A stretch of DNA of 64,000 nt, from contig WNKJ01000241.1 of NCBI GenBank assembly GCA_009760885.1, forward strand, positions 1 to 64,000, in the 5' to 3' direction. Origin of the DNA: Achatina immaculata. Taxonomy: Eukaryota; Mollusca; Gastropoda; Stylommatophora; Achatinidae. Every line of letters begins with the position of its first letter. Within the stretch, counting starts at the first letter, position 1. This document shows, piece after piece, positions 46,526-58,091 of this stretch. The notes beneath the pieces are model-generated. The model ran no database searches and was not told the DNA's origin. It saw nothing but the letters and a program-made list of their open reading frames with translations. A program made the translations under genes and the position numbers.

Positions 46526-46565
<40 letters not shown>
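46526..46565. repeat. (CT)n microsatellite
   Basis: Pure CT dinucleotide run of about 36 bp. Confidence 0.97.
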
Positions 46566-46566
<1 letters not shown>

Positions 46567-48124
46567 GTGTCTATGTAGCGAATGTTGCTTGCTGACCTAT
46601 TCACAAATACGACCCAGTTATTTGCATACAAAGCTGCTTTATTTTAGCATATTCTCATATCGGGACAAGGTTTACAACTTCGCTATAATATCTAAATGTT
46701 AAAAGTTTTTCAAACAAAAGTAGGAACAGCTTTATTGGTTTCTCTATTCTTATATCCAAAAACTATTCGCTGTGATATCCGTGTCTTTCAGACTGATGTA
46801 TGTCTTGGACAAAGCGTGTTAAGCTTCAAATTCCAATCTCCGGTCACCCGGCCAGAGACTATTGTTAGTTTCTGTGAGACAGAATAGGATGTTGGCCCAC
46901 TGGTTCGCCAGCTCTAACTCAAGCGGTCAGACATGGATCAGTGTTTATCATTTTATACTTGCGTTAGTTTGTAGATGATTTAACATTTTTATTGATTTCT
47001 ATTGTTGTTCTTTTATCACTTGGCAATATTCGTTGTTAGACCTTAAAACACTTGCTGACAATTAGCATAATCCTATAAGGCGTTCTTGAAAATCACCGTT
47101 TGTCACATAACCAACTTGAAGACAGTCAACAAGTCGACTTGAAGACAGTCAACAAGTACAATATGACCATTCTGTAAATCATAGAGGCTTAGTCACAATC
47201 AGCCTGGCTGGCGTTTGGAGATTCAATCAGTATATAATGTAGAAGGTTAATCCATTACTTTCATGCACTGATTCCAAATCCCCAACTATAAAATACGTTC
47301 ATTTGGTCTTCAGATTTATGCACAATACACATACAATAAAACATAGGCTGCATTGTTACTTTGATTGTTCTGTTGATTGCATTTACTACTGAACATAGCA
47401 TGTTTATTGCATCACACTTCTTACTAGCTAGTGAACACTCTCTGCTGCTACTCTGAGTTGCTATCTACATGGAAAAAAAGACTGCATGGCTTTCTAACGT
47501 CGGTACTCTTCAATGCCTCCCTAATAAATATATTTTCTACTTTAAATCCTCCAAGCTGTTTTATTCCATGCTTCTTTAGCGAATTTTTTTTTAAGCAACT
47601 GTCTAGTTCACTATCTTTCTAACAGCTGCCTTAACCACATTTTACACCCAAACCATGTCTGTTCTCTCCCCACTCCCTATATATATATATATATATAATG
47701 CTATATTTATATTACACTTGAGATTTTTTCACATGTTTTTCAGTAACCTGTGATACTAATATACAGGTATGTACTAAGTACTCATATATCACATGTATAT
47801 TGTTTAGAGGGAGTGTTGTCTGCAGTATATCTGCATACGTAATTAAATATACACACTCATAATGAAACTGCTCCATGCATCAGTCACACCCACCTTATTA
47901 GACTAACTGTCTTATCACAAACACATGTACAAACAGGACAAATAAACAAATGCTCCGACAGCTTTTGCTGCACCCTACGTTGCATCACATCCCAACATTC
48001 TGTGCTAAAATAAGAATTTATAGAATTTAACTCACTCTCCACCAAACCAGCACCTAACAAGCTGGAAGATTTTAAATCTTTAACAAAAACTGCTGGCTCT
48101 GATTCCTCTAATATACAGGCTTTA
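46566..48124. other. Unassigned sequence
   Basis: 1.5 kb with no recognisable gene. It holds an (AT)n tract at 47678-47696 and a short direct repeat of CAACTTGAAGACAGTCAACA near 47110-47150. Confidence 0.4.
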
Positions 48125-48952
48125 ATAACAAAATATGAAATTAGTAGGTTATGAAATACCAGAGATTAGATATGCTGATGACACAGTATTACTGTCCTCA
48201 ACACAAAAAGGAATGGAAAAACTAATTATGTCAGTCTGTAAGAACAGCGAAGAGCAGAACCTCTATCTTAATGCAAAGGAAACTAAATTGATGACAACTG
48301 ACAAAACAAATAAGGCAGCTGAAATATATATCAATGAGGAAAAACTGGAAGAAGTGGAGAGTTTTGAATATCTTGGATCACTACTAACTAATAATGGAGA
48401 TATAATGAGTGAAATTAAAAAGAGGACATCTATCGATCTTCAGAAAGTAAAACAAATAAAAAATATGTGGGGAGGAGCAGACAGAACCACAAAAATAATA
48501 TGTTTAAGGTCATGCATCTTTCCCATGGCAACATATGCCTGTGAGACTTGGACACTTAACAAAACAGCTGAGAAACACATAAATGCCTTTGAATGTAAAT
48601 GTTACAAAAGAGTTCTCCATATATCGTGGACCTAAAAAAGAACAAATATATCTATACTACAAGAGCTTTACATTGAAGAAGGCTGGCTAGTAAAGAGGAT
48701 TAAGGAGAGAAAACTTAAATATTTTGGACACATTAAACGTCATGATAATTTAGAGAAGACCATATTGGAAGGATACATAATAGGGAAAAGAAAGAGTGGA
48801 AGACCAAAACGAAATGGCTGTAAGGCATCGTTGACGATCTGCAGATGGATGCAGCAGCGGCAGACCATCTTGCTCAAAACAGAGAGGCCTACAGGAGTGA
48901 TGTTTGGAAGGTAAAGTTCCGCCAGGGACATGCAAATGAATGAATGAATGAA
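48125..48952 (+). mobile_element. LINE family A, 5'-truncated copy
   Basis: Encodes the second half of an RTE-like RT: IRYADDTVLLSS (catalytic YADD), NAKETKLMTTD, VESFEYLGSLL (motif E-like primer grip), CETWTLNKTAEKH, AFECKCYKRVL. An in-frame stop follows ISWT at 48633 and the C-terminal domain continues to NREAYRSDVW and AKFRQGHANE-like codons. The 3' tail is (TGAA)n at 48935-48952. This is the best YADD-bearing copy of the family in the window. Confidence 0.9.
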
Positions 48953-48969
48953 AAGAAGTAGCAGTAAAC

Positions 48970-50645
48970 TTTGCTTCTGTAGAACTTGGCTGTGTCTCCT
49001 CTACTAAGTGGACAGACGTGTAGGAAGACCCTGGAACTTGCACATTTAAATTAACAGGACTACACGTTTTAGATCTGTGCCCCTCCTCAAGAGGAACACA
49101 CAAACTTTCATTACAAAATCTACGTACACTAAAAATATGCCTGCAGGTAAAGTAAAGTGTCTAAAAGATGCACAGGTGCAGGTAAGGCTGGTGAATGTAT
49201 AAGATGTATTATGAGACACGACTTTGAAGCAATCACCAAATGGTGCAACAGAACATTTAAATTTATCAATGGCCACAAGTTGTTTTATAACATGCTGTGC
49301 TGCAAACTTGTCACGTCTGATTTGATTTTGTCAGCAACTGGATTCTTTAATTCCATGTTATAATGTCTGCTGTTAGCCTGAATCAAGCTGTTGATAACAC
49401 TTGTTATGTGAGTCCACTCATCATAGTTCAGCAGAAACTCTAGCGCCACATTCAACGGCTTCTGGTAATGCAATATTTAAAACAAAATTTTGAGTGATAT
49501 GACTCACAATGGTTTGTTGTAATTAAATGCAGCTTTACAGTATCTAGCTGAGTATGAGCAGCCCACAGTTCAGGCCTGTTCCACCAACTTGACTCCAGAT
49601 ATTGAAGCACATCTGCTGGTGCAATTTCCTTGATGTGCTCTTTGAGAACTTCATACTCATTGGCACACTCTGTGTTCCTCAAGTTGTCAAAGAAAATGCC
49701 AGTAATTTCCATCAGATTTCTGTGTACACCTCTATTGGATAATGCCTTTTGAATGCTGTTGACACATGGAAAGCAAGGAGATTAATCTTCGCATCTGGAA
49801 ATATGCCAGAGATGGCGCCAATCTCTGCAAAATCCTTATCTACAAAAAAAAAAAAAAACAACAACAGGTTTGTTAAAAAATGTACGAGTTTTTGAGAAAA
49901 CCTAAAACTTGTATTATGACTGTTTGAATCTCACTGCTTACAAAAGCATGCAAGACAGGTTGTCCTCTGCCATGTCCTTCTACAACCATAACAGTCAAAA
50001 GTGGTAATTGGTAGATGTTTGATTTGTACGTCAGATCCATTATCAAAACTCCATGATATTTATTCAACATGCTGCACATAGGTTGCGTCTGGTATGTGAG
50101 ATAAATTAAACTTTCTTTAGAATCTTTACAATATTCTACCCTACTACCATTGTCTGTTATTGAAGATAGCAAGTGCTGAACTGCTGTTTAATCAGTTACA
50201 ATCTTTGCAGGCTTCTGCTTTGCCCTCATGTTATGTACATCTTTGCCTAACAAAAAGACACCCTGTTGCCTTAACATGGTGTCCCTGATTTTTGTGACTG
50301 TCACAGAAGGGCATCCCAACAGGGTCTGTGTGACCTGCGTCTTTCTGGTAACACTGACACAGTCTGTGGAGTACAAAGAAAATTGATGGTCCAGAAGAAC
50401 ACCATTGAAGAACAAAAGAAAACCATTGAAGAACAAAAGAAAACCATTGAAGAACAAAAGAAAACTATTGAAGAACAAAAGAAATAAATACAGAAAAGAA
50501 AAAGGAAAACGTTTCCAACAACATACCTCAAACGTAAGAACATGTGCGTTATGATCCAAATCAGAATTAGACACAACCAGCTGCCAGATACCATCGATTT
50601 CTTTGGCCCTCAAATTCAACTTGGCTTGAAACCCACGTTTCATGG
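48970..50645 (-). pseudogene. MULE-type transposase / SWIM-finger protein (ZSWIM-like), degenerate
   Basis: Minus-strand blocks in correct order. 50645-50530: N-terminal DNA-binding-like KRGFQAKLNLRAKEIDGIWQ...DLDHNAH. 50340-50190: KIRDTML..KDVHNMRAKQKP. 50172-49880: MULE core YHGVLIMDLTYKSNIYQLPL, VVEGHGRGQPV. 49830-49710: DKDFAEIGAISGIFPDAKI and FH. 49712-49452: YLESSWWNRPELW, TTNHCESYH. 49276-49130: remnant SWIM finger TCTCASFRHFTLP, in which the third Cys and the His are not evident. An in-frame TAA interrupts KIVTD/TAVQH near 50188, and frames shift between blocks. A 21-bp repeat sits at 50398-50486. Such genes are domesticated or active MULE transposases; this copy is broken. Confidence 0.75.
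50398..50486. repeat. 21-bp tandem repeat, four copies
   Basis: Four copies of ACCATTGAAGAACAAAAGAA, inside the MULE-like pseudogene. On the minus strand a GTATGT donor-like site (about 50524) precedes it and a CCACAG acceptor-like site (about 50366) follows, so it may lie in a former intron. Confidence 0.85.
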
Positions 50646-50994
50646 ATCTATGAGAGAAGAACCAAGTTATTATCCTGCTGACTATAATACGACTAATGAG
50701 AGAAAATTAATGAAAACGAAAGAGCTGCTGCTGTGTAGGACCAGTGAAGAATATCACAGTAGGGAAGTATCATTACGGATAGTACGGAGAACCTTGTTAT
50801 GATGTACCTTATATGTAATATATGTCTATAGCCTTACCCACACAACTATATTCGCATAAACATGAGCAGAATTAGGAGTTAGATAGGATAAGACCAGAAA
50901 TTGTAAAACAATGCAGATTCAGTGAAGGAAACGGCAGAGAGATAAACTATCAAGAATCACCTCTTGTTTGGTCTGACACCTTGAGACCTAGACT
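50646..50994. other. Unassigned sequence
   Basis: No recognisable feature; it may hold the lost 5' end of the MULE-like gene. Confidence 0.3.
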
Positions 50995-51373
50995 TCCTTG
51001 CTGATCCATGTTTACACTGGTACATAACTTTAGCATACTACAGCTCTGCCATCTCTGGATGTGTGACCTGAATGAAATTTTAAAATCATAATAATTTAAA
51101 ATAAATTATTAAGTAATACTGATTTACACTTGTTGATCAATGTTTACATTTGTACACATGTGAACCATACTGCAGCTTTGCCGTCTCTTGATTCACCGCC
51201 AGAATGAAATTTTAAAATAATAATGTTAAATAAATTATTATATAATACTGCTTACAAATGTTGATCAATGTTTACATAAATAGAGAACTGAATCAAACTG
51301 CAGCTCTGCCGTCTCTTGATTCTCGGCAGAATAACATTTACACAGAATAATACTGTTAAATAAATTATTAAAT
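50995..51373. repeat. Tandem repeat, about 130-bp unit, three copies
   Basis: TTGATCAATGTTTACA, CTGCAGCTCTGCCGTCTCTT and a TTAAATAAATTATTA block recur in the same order at spacings of 132 and 128 bp. Copies are noticeably diverged. Confidence 0.88.
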
Positions 51374-51538
51374 AATACTATAATTGTTACCTTAGCTTCT
51401 CATTACAAAAACCGCATTCTAGTGTTCTCCCAGCTCTCTGACTGCATTTCTCAAACTTTCAAAGGTAGGGAAGGTGAAGCCGATGCAAAATTTACTTTTA
51501 GGACTCATTTTCATGCCTGCCTCCATAAAACGCGCGTA

Positions 51539-51655
51539 TTCAGTGCAGCGGTCTGTTTATGCGCAGACGACATGCGCAGTCAGCGGTTTGTTTATGCGCT
51601 GACGACATGCGCAGTCAGCGGTTTGTTTATGCGCTGACGACATGCGCAGTTTCAA
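51539..51655. repeat. 35-bp CpG-containing tandem repeat, three copies
   Basis: Units of CAGTCAGCGGTTTGTTTATG plus CGCTGACGACATGCG. It is much richer in GC and CpG than its surroundings and contains short internal inverted pairs (CAGCG/CGCTG). Confidence 0.93.
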
Positions 51656-51699
51656 TGTAGGTCACAGACGGTGTGCTCATAGACACTGCCTAAGCAGAT

Positions 51700-52300
51700 T
51701 ATGAGGCTAAGAAAGACAACTGTGATTATGATAACAGTCAACACTTTGATCTGGGGAAGTACTCTCCCTTCGTATCGTACATCCTATTACGACTGGAAGT
51801 TCTATCCAGCTAAGAACAGAACACATATTTGGTATTATATTTACTAAAGATAAAGGTCCATGTTATGCAGCAATTTTCTTTATTACCGCCATTTTCGCGG
51901 TGTTGTCCTTTCTAGTGGTTATTTTACTCACTTTAGTCCTTGTAAGGAAACAAGGACAGAAAAGTAAGTGGCTTAAAACAGCAAATGTCTTTCAGGAGAA
52001 GTCAGAATCTCTGTTTAGTAGACATAGAAAGACACAGTAAATGGCTGTTCTCATTGCTGCCATTTTAATAGTGCGTTACTTTCCTGCAGTATTTTTATGT
52101 TCTGCTACATTTTGTGAGTCAGAGTTCAGTGTTGGGGGAATATATTCTAATCTGTACTATTTTTTTTATGGGCATTCGGAACTTTATTTGAGAATATCAA
52201 CTCAAGCGTCCATATTTTCTTATATCCAAAAATGAGCACAGAATACAGACAGACATTTATAGATCTCTTTGTTTTCTGCGCTGTCCTCAGTAATAAATAA
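51700..52300 (+). pseudogene. 5'-truncated GPCR pseudogene
   Basis: Homologous to copy 3 from about residue 153 (AGAAAGACAACTG, end of the second cytoplasmic loop) to the C-terminus. It retains TM4 to TM7 similarity: DWKFYPAKNRT, TM6 and SSV-FSY-like TM7. Lesions: frameshift after the YPAKNRT-equivalent near 51822, an in-frame TAA near 52038 in the loop before TM6, and a frameshift in TM7 near 52175. TM1-TM3 are missing because homology starts abruptly at about 51700. The 3' flank is also shared with copy 3, so this arose by genomic duplication, not retroposition. Confidence 0.9.
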
Positions 52301-53255
52301 CTAGTGAAATATAGACAAACTTTTATGGGTTTCTTTGTTTTCTGCGCTGTCCCCACTAATAAATAACTGGTGATTCGTTCTAATTTATTTTTCTCTAACA
52401 TAGCAAGGACCATACTTTCTAGATGCGCACAATATATTCACGTAATTACATATACAAAATGGTTTTGTATCTTTGAAGAATAATAATTGCCTCGTTGATA
52501 AAAAAAATTATATTGTATTGATACTGTTTGCTTTAATGTAAAATGTAATTTGTTGTTCTGTTACGTTATATTTTTCTCTAAGTTACATGGCTTACTTTGC
52601 ATTCAGCATGTGATAATTGGTTTTTTTTAACAATATTGGAACACAGTGTACGTCAGAAATCTATTGACCTGAGCTGTTTTATATTTGGTTCTATTTGACT
52701 TTTTAATGTAAGAATTCATATGATCTGAGCAAAATGTGGCTTATGTATGGACTTAAGATATGTGTTTGTGCTAGGCCTTCATCTCATTAATGATTTCTCA
52801 TTAAACGTCATCATAATCTAGAGAAGACCGTCTTGGAAGGGTACACAATGGGAAAAAGAAAGAAAGGAAGACCAAGGCGAAGATGGCTGCAAGACATCGT
52901 TGATGATCTGCAAATGGATACATCAGCAGCAGGGTATCTTGCTTACAACCGAGAGGCCTACAGGAGTGCTGTTAGGGAGGCAAAGTTCCGCAAGGGGCAT
53001 GCAAGTGACTGACTGAATTAATGATTTTAAGCTGGATGGATACAGCGGGTCAAAACAATAGCATGATGTTCAAGAGGTTTCCGAAATCGGTCATTGGAAG
53101 GGAATCAGCTAATAGCAGTGGTCGAATGATTCATATGTTCCTTGTGACTCCGTGGTGTGTAATGGCTGGCCACTGTCTTATCTGCGTTTTTAGTGATGTT
53201 GTTCACGTGTTGAAGGGCCGGTATAGCAAACGCAAGCCAGTCTTTACTGTGTGAT
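52301..53255 (+). repeat. Duplicated 3' flank of the GPCR unit (pseudogene side)
   Basis: Similar to 62760-63370, for example AGCAARGACCATAC-, GTAAGAATTCATATGATCTG- and GAAATCGGTCATTGGAAGGG-like blocks in the same order. The alignment is interrupted at 52797-53016 by a LINE insertion absent from the other copy. Confidence 0.75.
52797..53016 (+). mobile_element. LINE family A, short 3' insertion with 11-bp target duplication
   Basis: 220 bp covering the last part of ORF2 (GRPRRRWLQDIVDDLQMDTS...AYNREAYRSAVREAKFRKGHA) and a TGAC/TGAA tail. Perfect flanking direct repeats ATTAATGATTT lie at 52786-52796 and 53017-53027. Confidence 0.95.
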
Positions 53256-53373
53256 CATATCTAATCTAATTTTATCGGCGTGCCGCCTGGCCTAGGCGAT
53301 CATTTCTCTCCACAATTCCCCTTGATTATCAGATCCGCCAGTGACTTTCTTAGTAGCCACACAGTAACTTCTC

Positions 53374-53374
<1 letters not shown>

Positions 53375-53414
<40 letters not shown>
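53375..53414. repeat. (CT)n microsatellite
   Basis: Pure CT run of about 38 bp at the 3' side of the minus-strand LINE relic. Confidence 0.97.
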
Positions 53415-53416
<2 letters not shown>

Positions 53417-54850
53417 TCTGTCACTTATCTCAATTTTTCCACTTGTCACAGTGTGTTCCAATTTTTTTCTTCTCAGGAAATGTCCTATAAATCTCGCTTG
53501 TCTGCCTCTGATATTTCCTATAATTTGCTTTTTAACTCCAGCTTCTCGTAAGACTTCTTCTTTGGTTTTCTTGACTGTCCATTATGCCTTCAACATCCTT
53601 CTTATAAACCACATCTCCATGGCCTCCATTTCTCGCTGTACTCTCTTATTTATAGACCATGCGTCACACCCATACAACAGAACTGGCTCGATATAACATT
53701 TAAGTACTCTGAATCTTGTTTCCATTGATATGGATCTGTTGCACAAGATATGTCTCACTCTCTGGAATGCAGACTTGGCTTGAGCACGTCAGCTTTTTAA
53801 TTTCATTGTGACATTTCCCCTCAGTTGTTATCGTTCCCAAGTACTTGAATCTATCAACTTGTTTCAGTCCTGTGTCAACGATGGTAATGCTACACTTTGA
53901 TGGTATTCTTTTCTTTGAGATGACCATCACTTCAGTCTTCTTTTTGTTCAGGCTGAGACCTTTACTTTTACTTTCACGAACCACGATGTCCAGAAGCGCC
54001 TGTAGCTTCCATTCACTTTTAGCAATCAGAATTGTGTAGTCTGCATATCTGAAGATGTTAAGGTTGTACCCGCCAAATGATATTCCTAGCATGTTCTCTA
54101 TATTTTTCATTATGTTTTCGTTATACGAGGAGAAGAGGCCAGGAGATAAAACTATACTTGTATCACTCCCAATTTTATGTCTTGGAATGCTCCTATTTGG
54201 TTCTCAACCCTCATTGCTGCTTATTGCTGCCAGTATATGTTTTGATGAGTTTCAAATCTTTCCTATCTATGTTGATGTCTTCCAGGATTCTTATAATTTC
54301 TGTGTGTCTCACTTTTCAATTGCTTTACAGTAGTCTATGATGCATAAGTATAGGTCCATCTTTACTTCTGTTGATTCCAGCAATGTTCTGATTATATATA
54401 TATATATGGTATTACGTATAACGTTTCCTTCGACGAAGCCGCACTGTTCTTCAGCGATTTCTGGTTTTATTTTGCTCCTGACTTTTCTCATAACGATACG
54501 AAGCAGGAGTTTGGCAACATAGCTCATAAGACTAATGGCTCGATGGTCTTCATATGCACTGCACCTTGTTTCTTTGGTAGGGCAATGAAAATTGATTCCA
54601 AAAGTTCTGATGAAACATAGTTACTGTTATAAACGTCTTTCAGCAATCTTGTAATTATTTCGATGCCAAGCTCTCCTAATGCTTCCTTGGTGATTTTATT
54701 TGGTCTTGGTGCTTTGTTGTTCTTCATGTGTTTGATGGCTTCTTCCATAATCATATGCAAACGATTAAATATTCTGGCCTGTAACACGTTGTAGAAAATG
54801 CATGTGCCACCCTCATGAATTGATAACATTACACGTGAGGAAGTATACAT
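53415..54850 (-). mobile_element. RTE-like LINE relic (ORF2 RT half)
   Basis: Minus-strand blocks from 5' to 3'. 54850-54530: MKNNKAPRPNKITKEALGEL, FIALPKKQGA. 54527-54310: EEQCGFVEGNVIRNTIY, with YCKAIEK-like motif A. 54110-53700: FRYADYTILIA (YADD changed to YADY), LSLNKKKTEVMVIS, FKYLGTITTEGK. 53690-53430: LLYGCDAWSINK, EMEAMEMWFIRRML, EVLREAGVKKQI, RQARFIGHFLRR. Frames shift between blocks, and the catalytic Asp of motif C is altered. Different from family A by sequence. Confidence 0.88.
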
Positions 54851-54884
54851 AGCTTCGGCGACACACTGGCCAATCTTTCAGATC

Positions 54885-56335
54885 TGGCGGTCACATTGTC
54901 TGATGTAAGGGAAAGTTATTCGAGATGGCTTAAGGAGACTTCTGACTACAAAGTTCATCAGGTTCTTGTCTCGCTTAGACCCTTCTTCCGCATGGCAACT
55001 GATCATGCTCTACACAAAAACAAAAAACGCATTTTACCTCACATGTCAACTTTTTTAAGCAACTGTGATCGTTTGAAGGTCATCCTGAAACCGTTTACCT
55101 TTAAGTTTGAAACAGCTAAAGGCACCCCGGTGTACGTCGCTGACTTGAACAAGTGTATTTGAGTAGCATGGAAGGAAGGACTGCTCCTAAAACTAATACA
55201 CAATGAAATTTGAGACAGAATTCTGAACATTATGAGCAGAAGACGTGAAATGATCAAACTTAAGTGGGAAAATAGCACAATAATAACTATACCAGAAGGA
55301 GATCTGCAGGTAAGAGTGTTATTCCGCTCTATATTTATTATCTTCATCAGCGACCTACCAAAGCAATTTCCACCAGATGTCCACAGAGCTATGCACGCAG
55401 ACTATCTTGAAATACTGACACAATCGGAATACAGTGGGGTGACATGAATGAAAATACAAGAAGCAATAAATTTGGTGGATGAATGCGGTAAAATATGTTA
55501 GGGTAACATGAATGAAAACACAAGAAGCAATACATTTGGTGGATGAATGCGGTAAAATATGGTAGGGTGACATGAATGAAACACAAGAAGCAATAAATTT
55601 GGTGGATGAATGCGGTAAAATATGGTAGGTTGACATGAATGAAAACACAAGAAGCAATACATTTGGTGAATGAATGGTGTAAAATATGTCGACTTCAAAT
55701 GAAATGAACGAAGACAGTATTACACTCTTCTTCCTATCCACCAAAACGGAGAACTATACTGCTATTCTCGACAACACAGCCCAGTCAAAGAAGACAACTT
55801 TCATATCTAGGAATAAAGTTGGACAAATACTGGCGCGTGGATCAAATAAAGAAGAACCTGAAAGGAAAGGTACTCAGAAACTCAGGCCTCTGAAAAAACT
55901 ACCAGGAACCAGCTGACATACAAACAATAAGACCTGTTTATGTAAGAAATGTGCGCACAACACTATGGAATTGGCACATACCCAACAGCAGGAAATTCTA
56001 TCCTCCAAAAACTAAACAAGATAAAAAACGCATACACCAGAATTATTGAAGGGCGCACTAAGAGTACACCAACAACAGCAACGTAAGCCACAACGTGACT
56101 GCAAAGCCTAGGGGAGTGCAAAGAAGAGAAAAATAATCATCAAGGACAGGAAAATTCAAGCGCCTACAGAACCTCGTGGAAAAGAGTCAAACAGCTTACA
56201 AGAACGGTATGAAGAGCCCGAGCTTCAACCACATATCCAAATAAAAAAGCCCCCAACAGCAGGAAACAACGACAAAATGTCCAACAAACCTGAAGAGTGG
56301 GAAAACCTAGACACCCTCTTTCAATCCACTTGTCA
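54885..56335 (+). mobile_element. LINE relic whose RT segment has been tandemly amplified
   Basis: Head to head with the previous LINE. 55090-55200 contains a motif-A-like region (VADLNKCI, VAWKEGLLLKL). 55300-55420 contains motif B/C remnants (IFIISDLPKQFPPDVHRAM then HADYLEI for YADDL). 55690-55920 continues with NEDSITLFFLSTKT and KLRPLKKLPGTS. 55960-56170 continues the C-terminal part (YGIGTYPTAG, KLNKIKNAYTRIIEGRTKSTP). The 64-bp repeats at 55438-55690 lie exactly where the sequence after motif C belongs. No intact frame. Confidence 0.72.
55438..55690. repeat. 64-bp minisatellite derived from LINE RT coding sequence
   Basis: Four copies of GTGACATGAATGAAAACACA plus AGAAGCAATACATTTGGTGG and ATGAATGCGGTAAAATATG. 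One frame reads MKIQEAINLVDECGKIC, which fits the RT segment expected directly after motif C of the surrounding LINE. The last copy runs smoothly into the next coding block. Confidence 0.88.
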
Positions 56336-56599
56336 TTCACTCACTCACTCACACACACACATTCCGTAGATTTCCAGATACCCGGAACTGAGGGACCCCC
56401 ACCCACCTACCATAAAGGTGAGAACACTGAAACACCTGGACACCCAGTACTCCGGAACACACCTGGACGCATGCCTACATAGTTGAAAAATGAGTACGAG
56501 ATTAGAAGCACGGTCAGAATAACATGCCACATCATAGTAACATCGCAAACAGTAAACATCGTAGCAGCGGAACTACAAAGATTGTTGCTAGAATAGAAA

Positions 56600-58091
56600 G
56601 ATGCGAAGTTAATAGTGGCGACCCACGTTAGCAGTTGTTTAATGGTTGAACTGTGTGTCGAATCCGTTGACAATATGCCTGGGATGTTTCCAGTGATAAT
56701 AGGAAATAATGTGAATAAACATTTGAAGATCAAGACTGGGGACACTGGGTCTAGCGTAGAGTTGGGACGCACAGTAAAAATCATAACACATGAACCAAAC
56801 GCACACTGTAAGAAAACGACTAGTTGTCCGAGAAAATAAAAGAGTTATTAAATCATATTAAGATCCAAGACAGAGATCTGTGATCAAGATACTACCAGAG
56901 AAGAATCACTATATTTGATTTAAAGTTAGAGAGAACGAACACTATCCAACTAAACATTGCTACGGAAACCAACCAACCAGCACATACTAGATGGTATCCA
57001 ACGCCATTAAAACATCGAATAGTCATCAAGAAGGCGATCAGAGACATGCTGAAATGAAAGGTGATTGTAAAGACATCACTGTCCACAGGGAACTCACCGA
57101 CAGCAGTTATGGAGAAAAATAATGGAACACCTCGATTTTACTGCGATTTTGAAAACCAAAGTTTCATCAAAATCTCAACACCCATTATTTGTCAAATGCC
57201 GAACACTGAAGTAATCATTGTAGTCCTCGACTGTAACAATTACTTTACGATGTTAGAAGCCAAATCAGGATATTGGTGTATCCCATTAAGTGAGGAATCC
57301 AAAGGAAGACCAGCTTTACATCTAGTTTCTGAAGGAGGTGAAGACACCTATCCGATGAGGCAATCAGTGACCCATAGCTGATATGCCAAGTCATGGTTAG
57401 CGACCTTTACCTGACCATGACCCTGTCCCACCTTTCCGTGATATCCCCAGTAATAGGCCTAGCCTGGCTAACGGGGCAGGGATCGCCATAATCCCCATGG
57501 TGGTGACGTCTACTAAAGAAGCATTACACACTCTCTGCTTTTTAGCTGTACTCTGGGACTGAAAAAATAGCTGCCACAAAACGCTCCCACGCCGATACGA
57601 TGTTGTGTCTCAACACCTTCACAGCATCGTCTGCAAAGAACAAGAACTCGCAGTTACAGGGAGACTGCACAACCAACCAGTTACAGGGAGACTGCACAAC
57701 CAACCAGTTACAGGGAAACTGCACAACCAACAAGTTACAGGGAGACTGCACAACCAACCAGTTACAGGGAGACTGCACAACCAACCAGTTACAGGGAGAC
57801 TGCACAACCAACCAGTTAATCTAGTTTCGGAAAGTTTACTTTCACTCAAACATCGAGAAGTTTTTAATGTCACAACTGGACGATGTGCTACAAGCACTAC
57901 CAGATCATGTTATAGACTACATTGATGATATTTTGATTTTCACCAAGGCGTCATTCGCTGATCACATCAAATATATAGAGTCAGTGTTGACAAGTTTGGG
58001 GCAGCACGAGCTGAGATTAAAACTGGCCAGGCGTAACTTCTTACAGGATAAGATTAACTATTTGGGGTTTCAGCATAGAAGGAATTAAGCC
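56600..58091 (+). pseudogene. Ty3/gypsy-type pol (RT) relic, split
   Basis: LTR-retrotransposon reverse transcriptase in two parts. 57061-57380 carries the N-terminal RT blocks: EKNNGTPRFYCDFENQ (for KKDGS.RFCVDYR) and VLDCNNYFTMLEAKSGYWCI (motif A region with the first Asp seemingly retained as LEAKSGYW, altered from LDA). 57867-58091 carries motif C, VIDYIDDILIFTK, and LKLARRNFLQDKINYLGF. Between them about 490 bp of unrelated sequence with a 27-bp minisatellite replaces motif B. Upstream (56600-57060) only scattered similarity remains. No LTRs were found, and it is clearly inactive. Confidence 0.85.
57651..57820. repeat. 27-bp minisatellite, six copies
   Basis: Units of GTTACAGGGAGACTGCACAA plus CCAACCA. 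A period of 27 leaves several frames open on both strands, so the predicted peptides are artefacts. It lies within the block that splits the gypsy RT. Confidence 0.95.

Noticed and set aside
50542..50802. 86-codon + strand frame
   Set aside because: Antisense to the N-terminal block of the MULE-like pseudogene, which has recognisable domain order on the minus strand.
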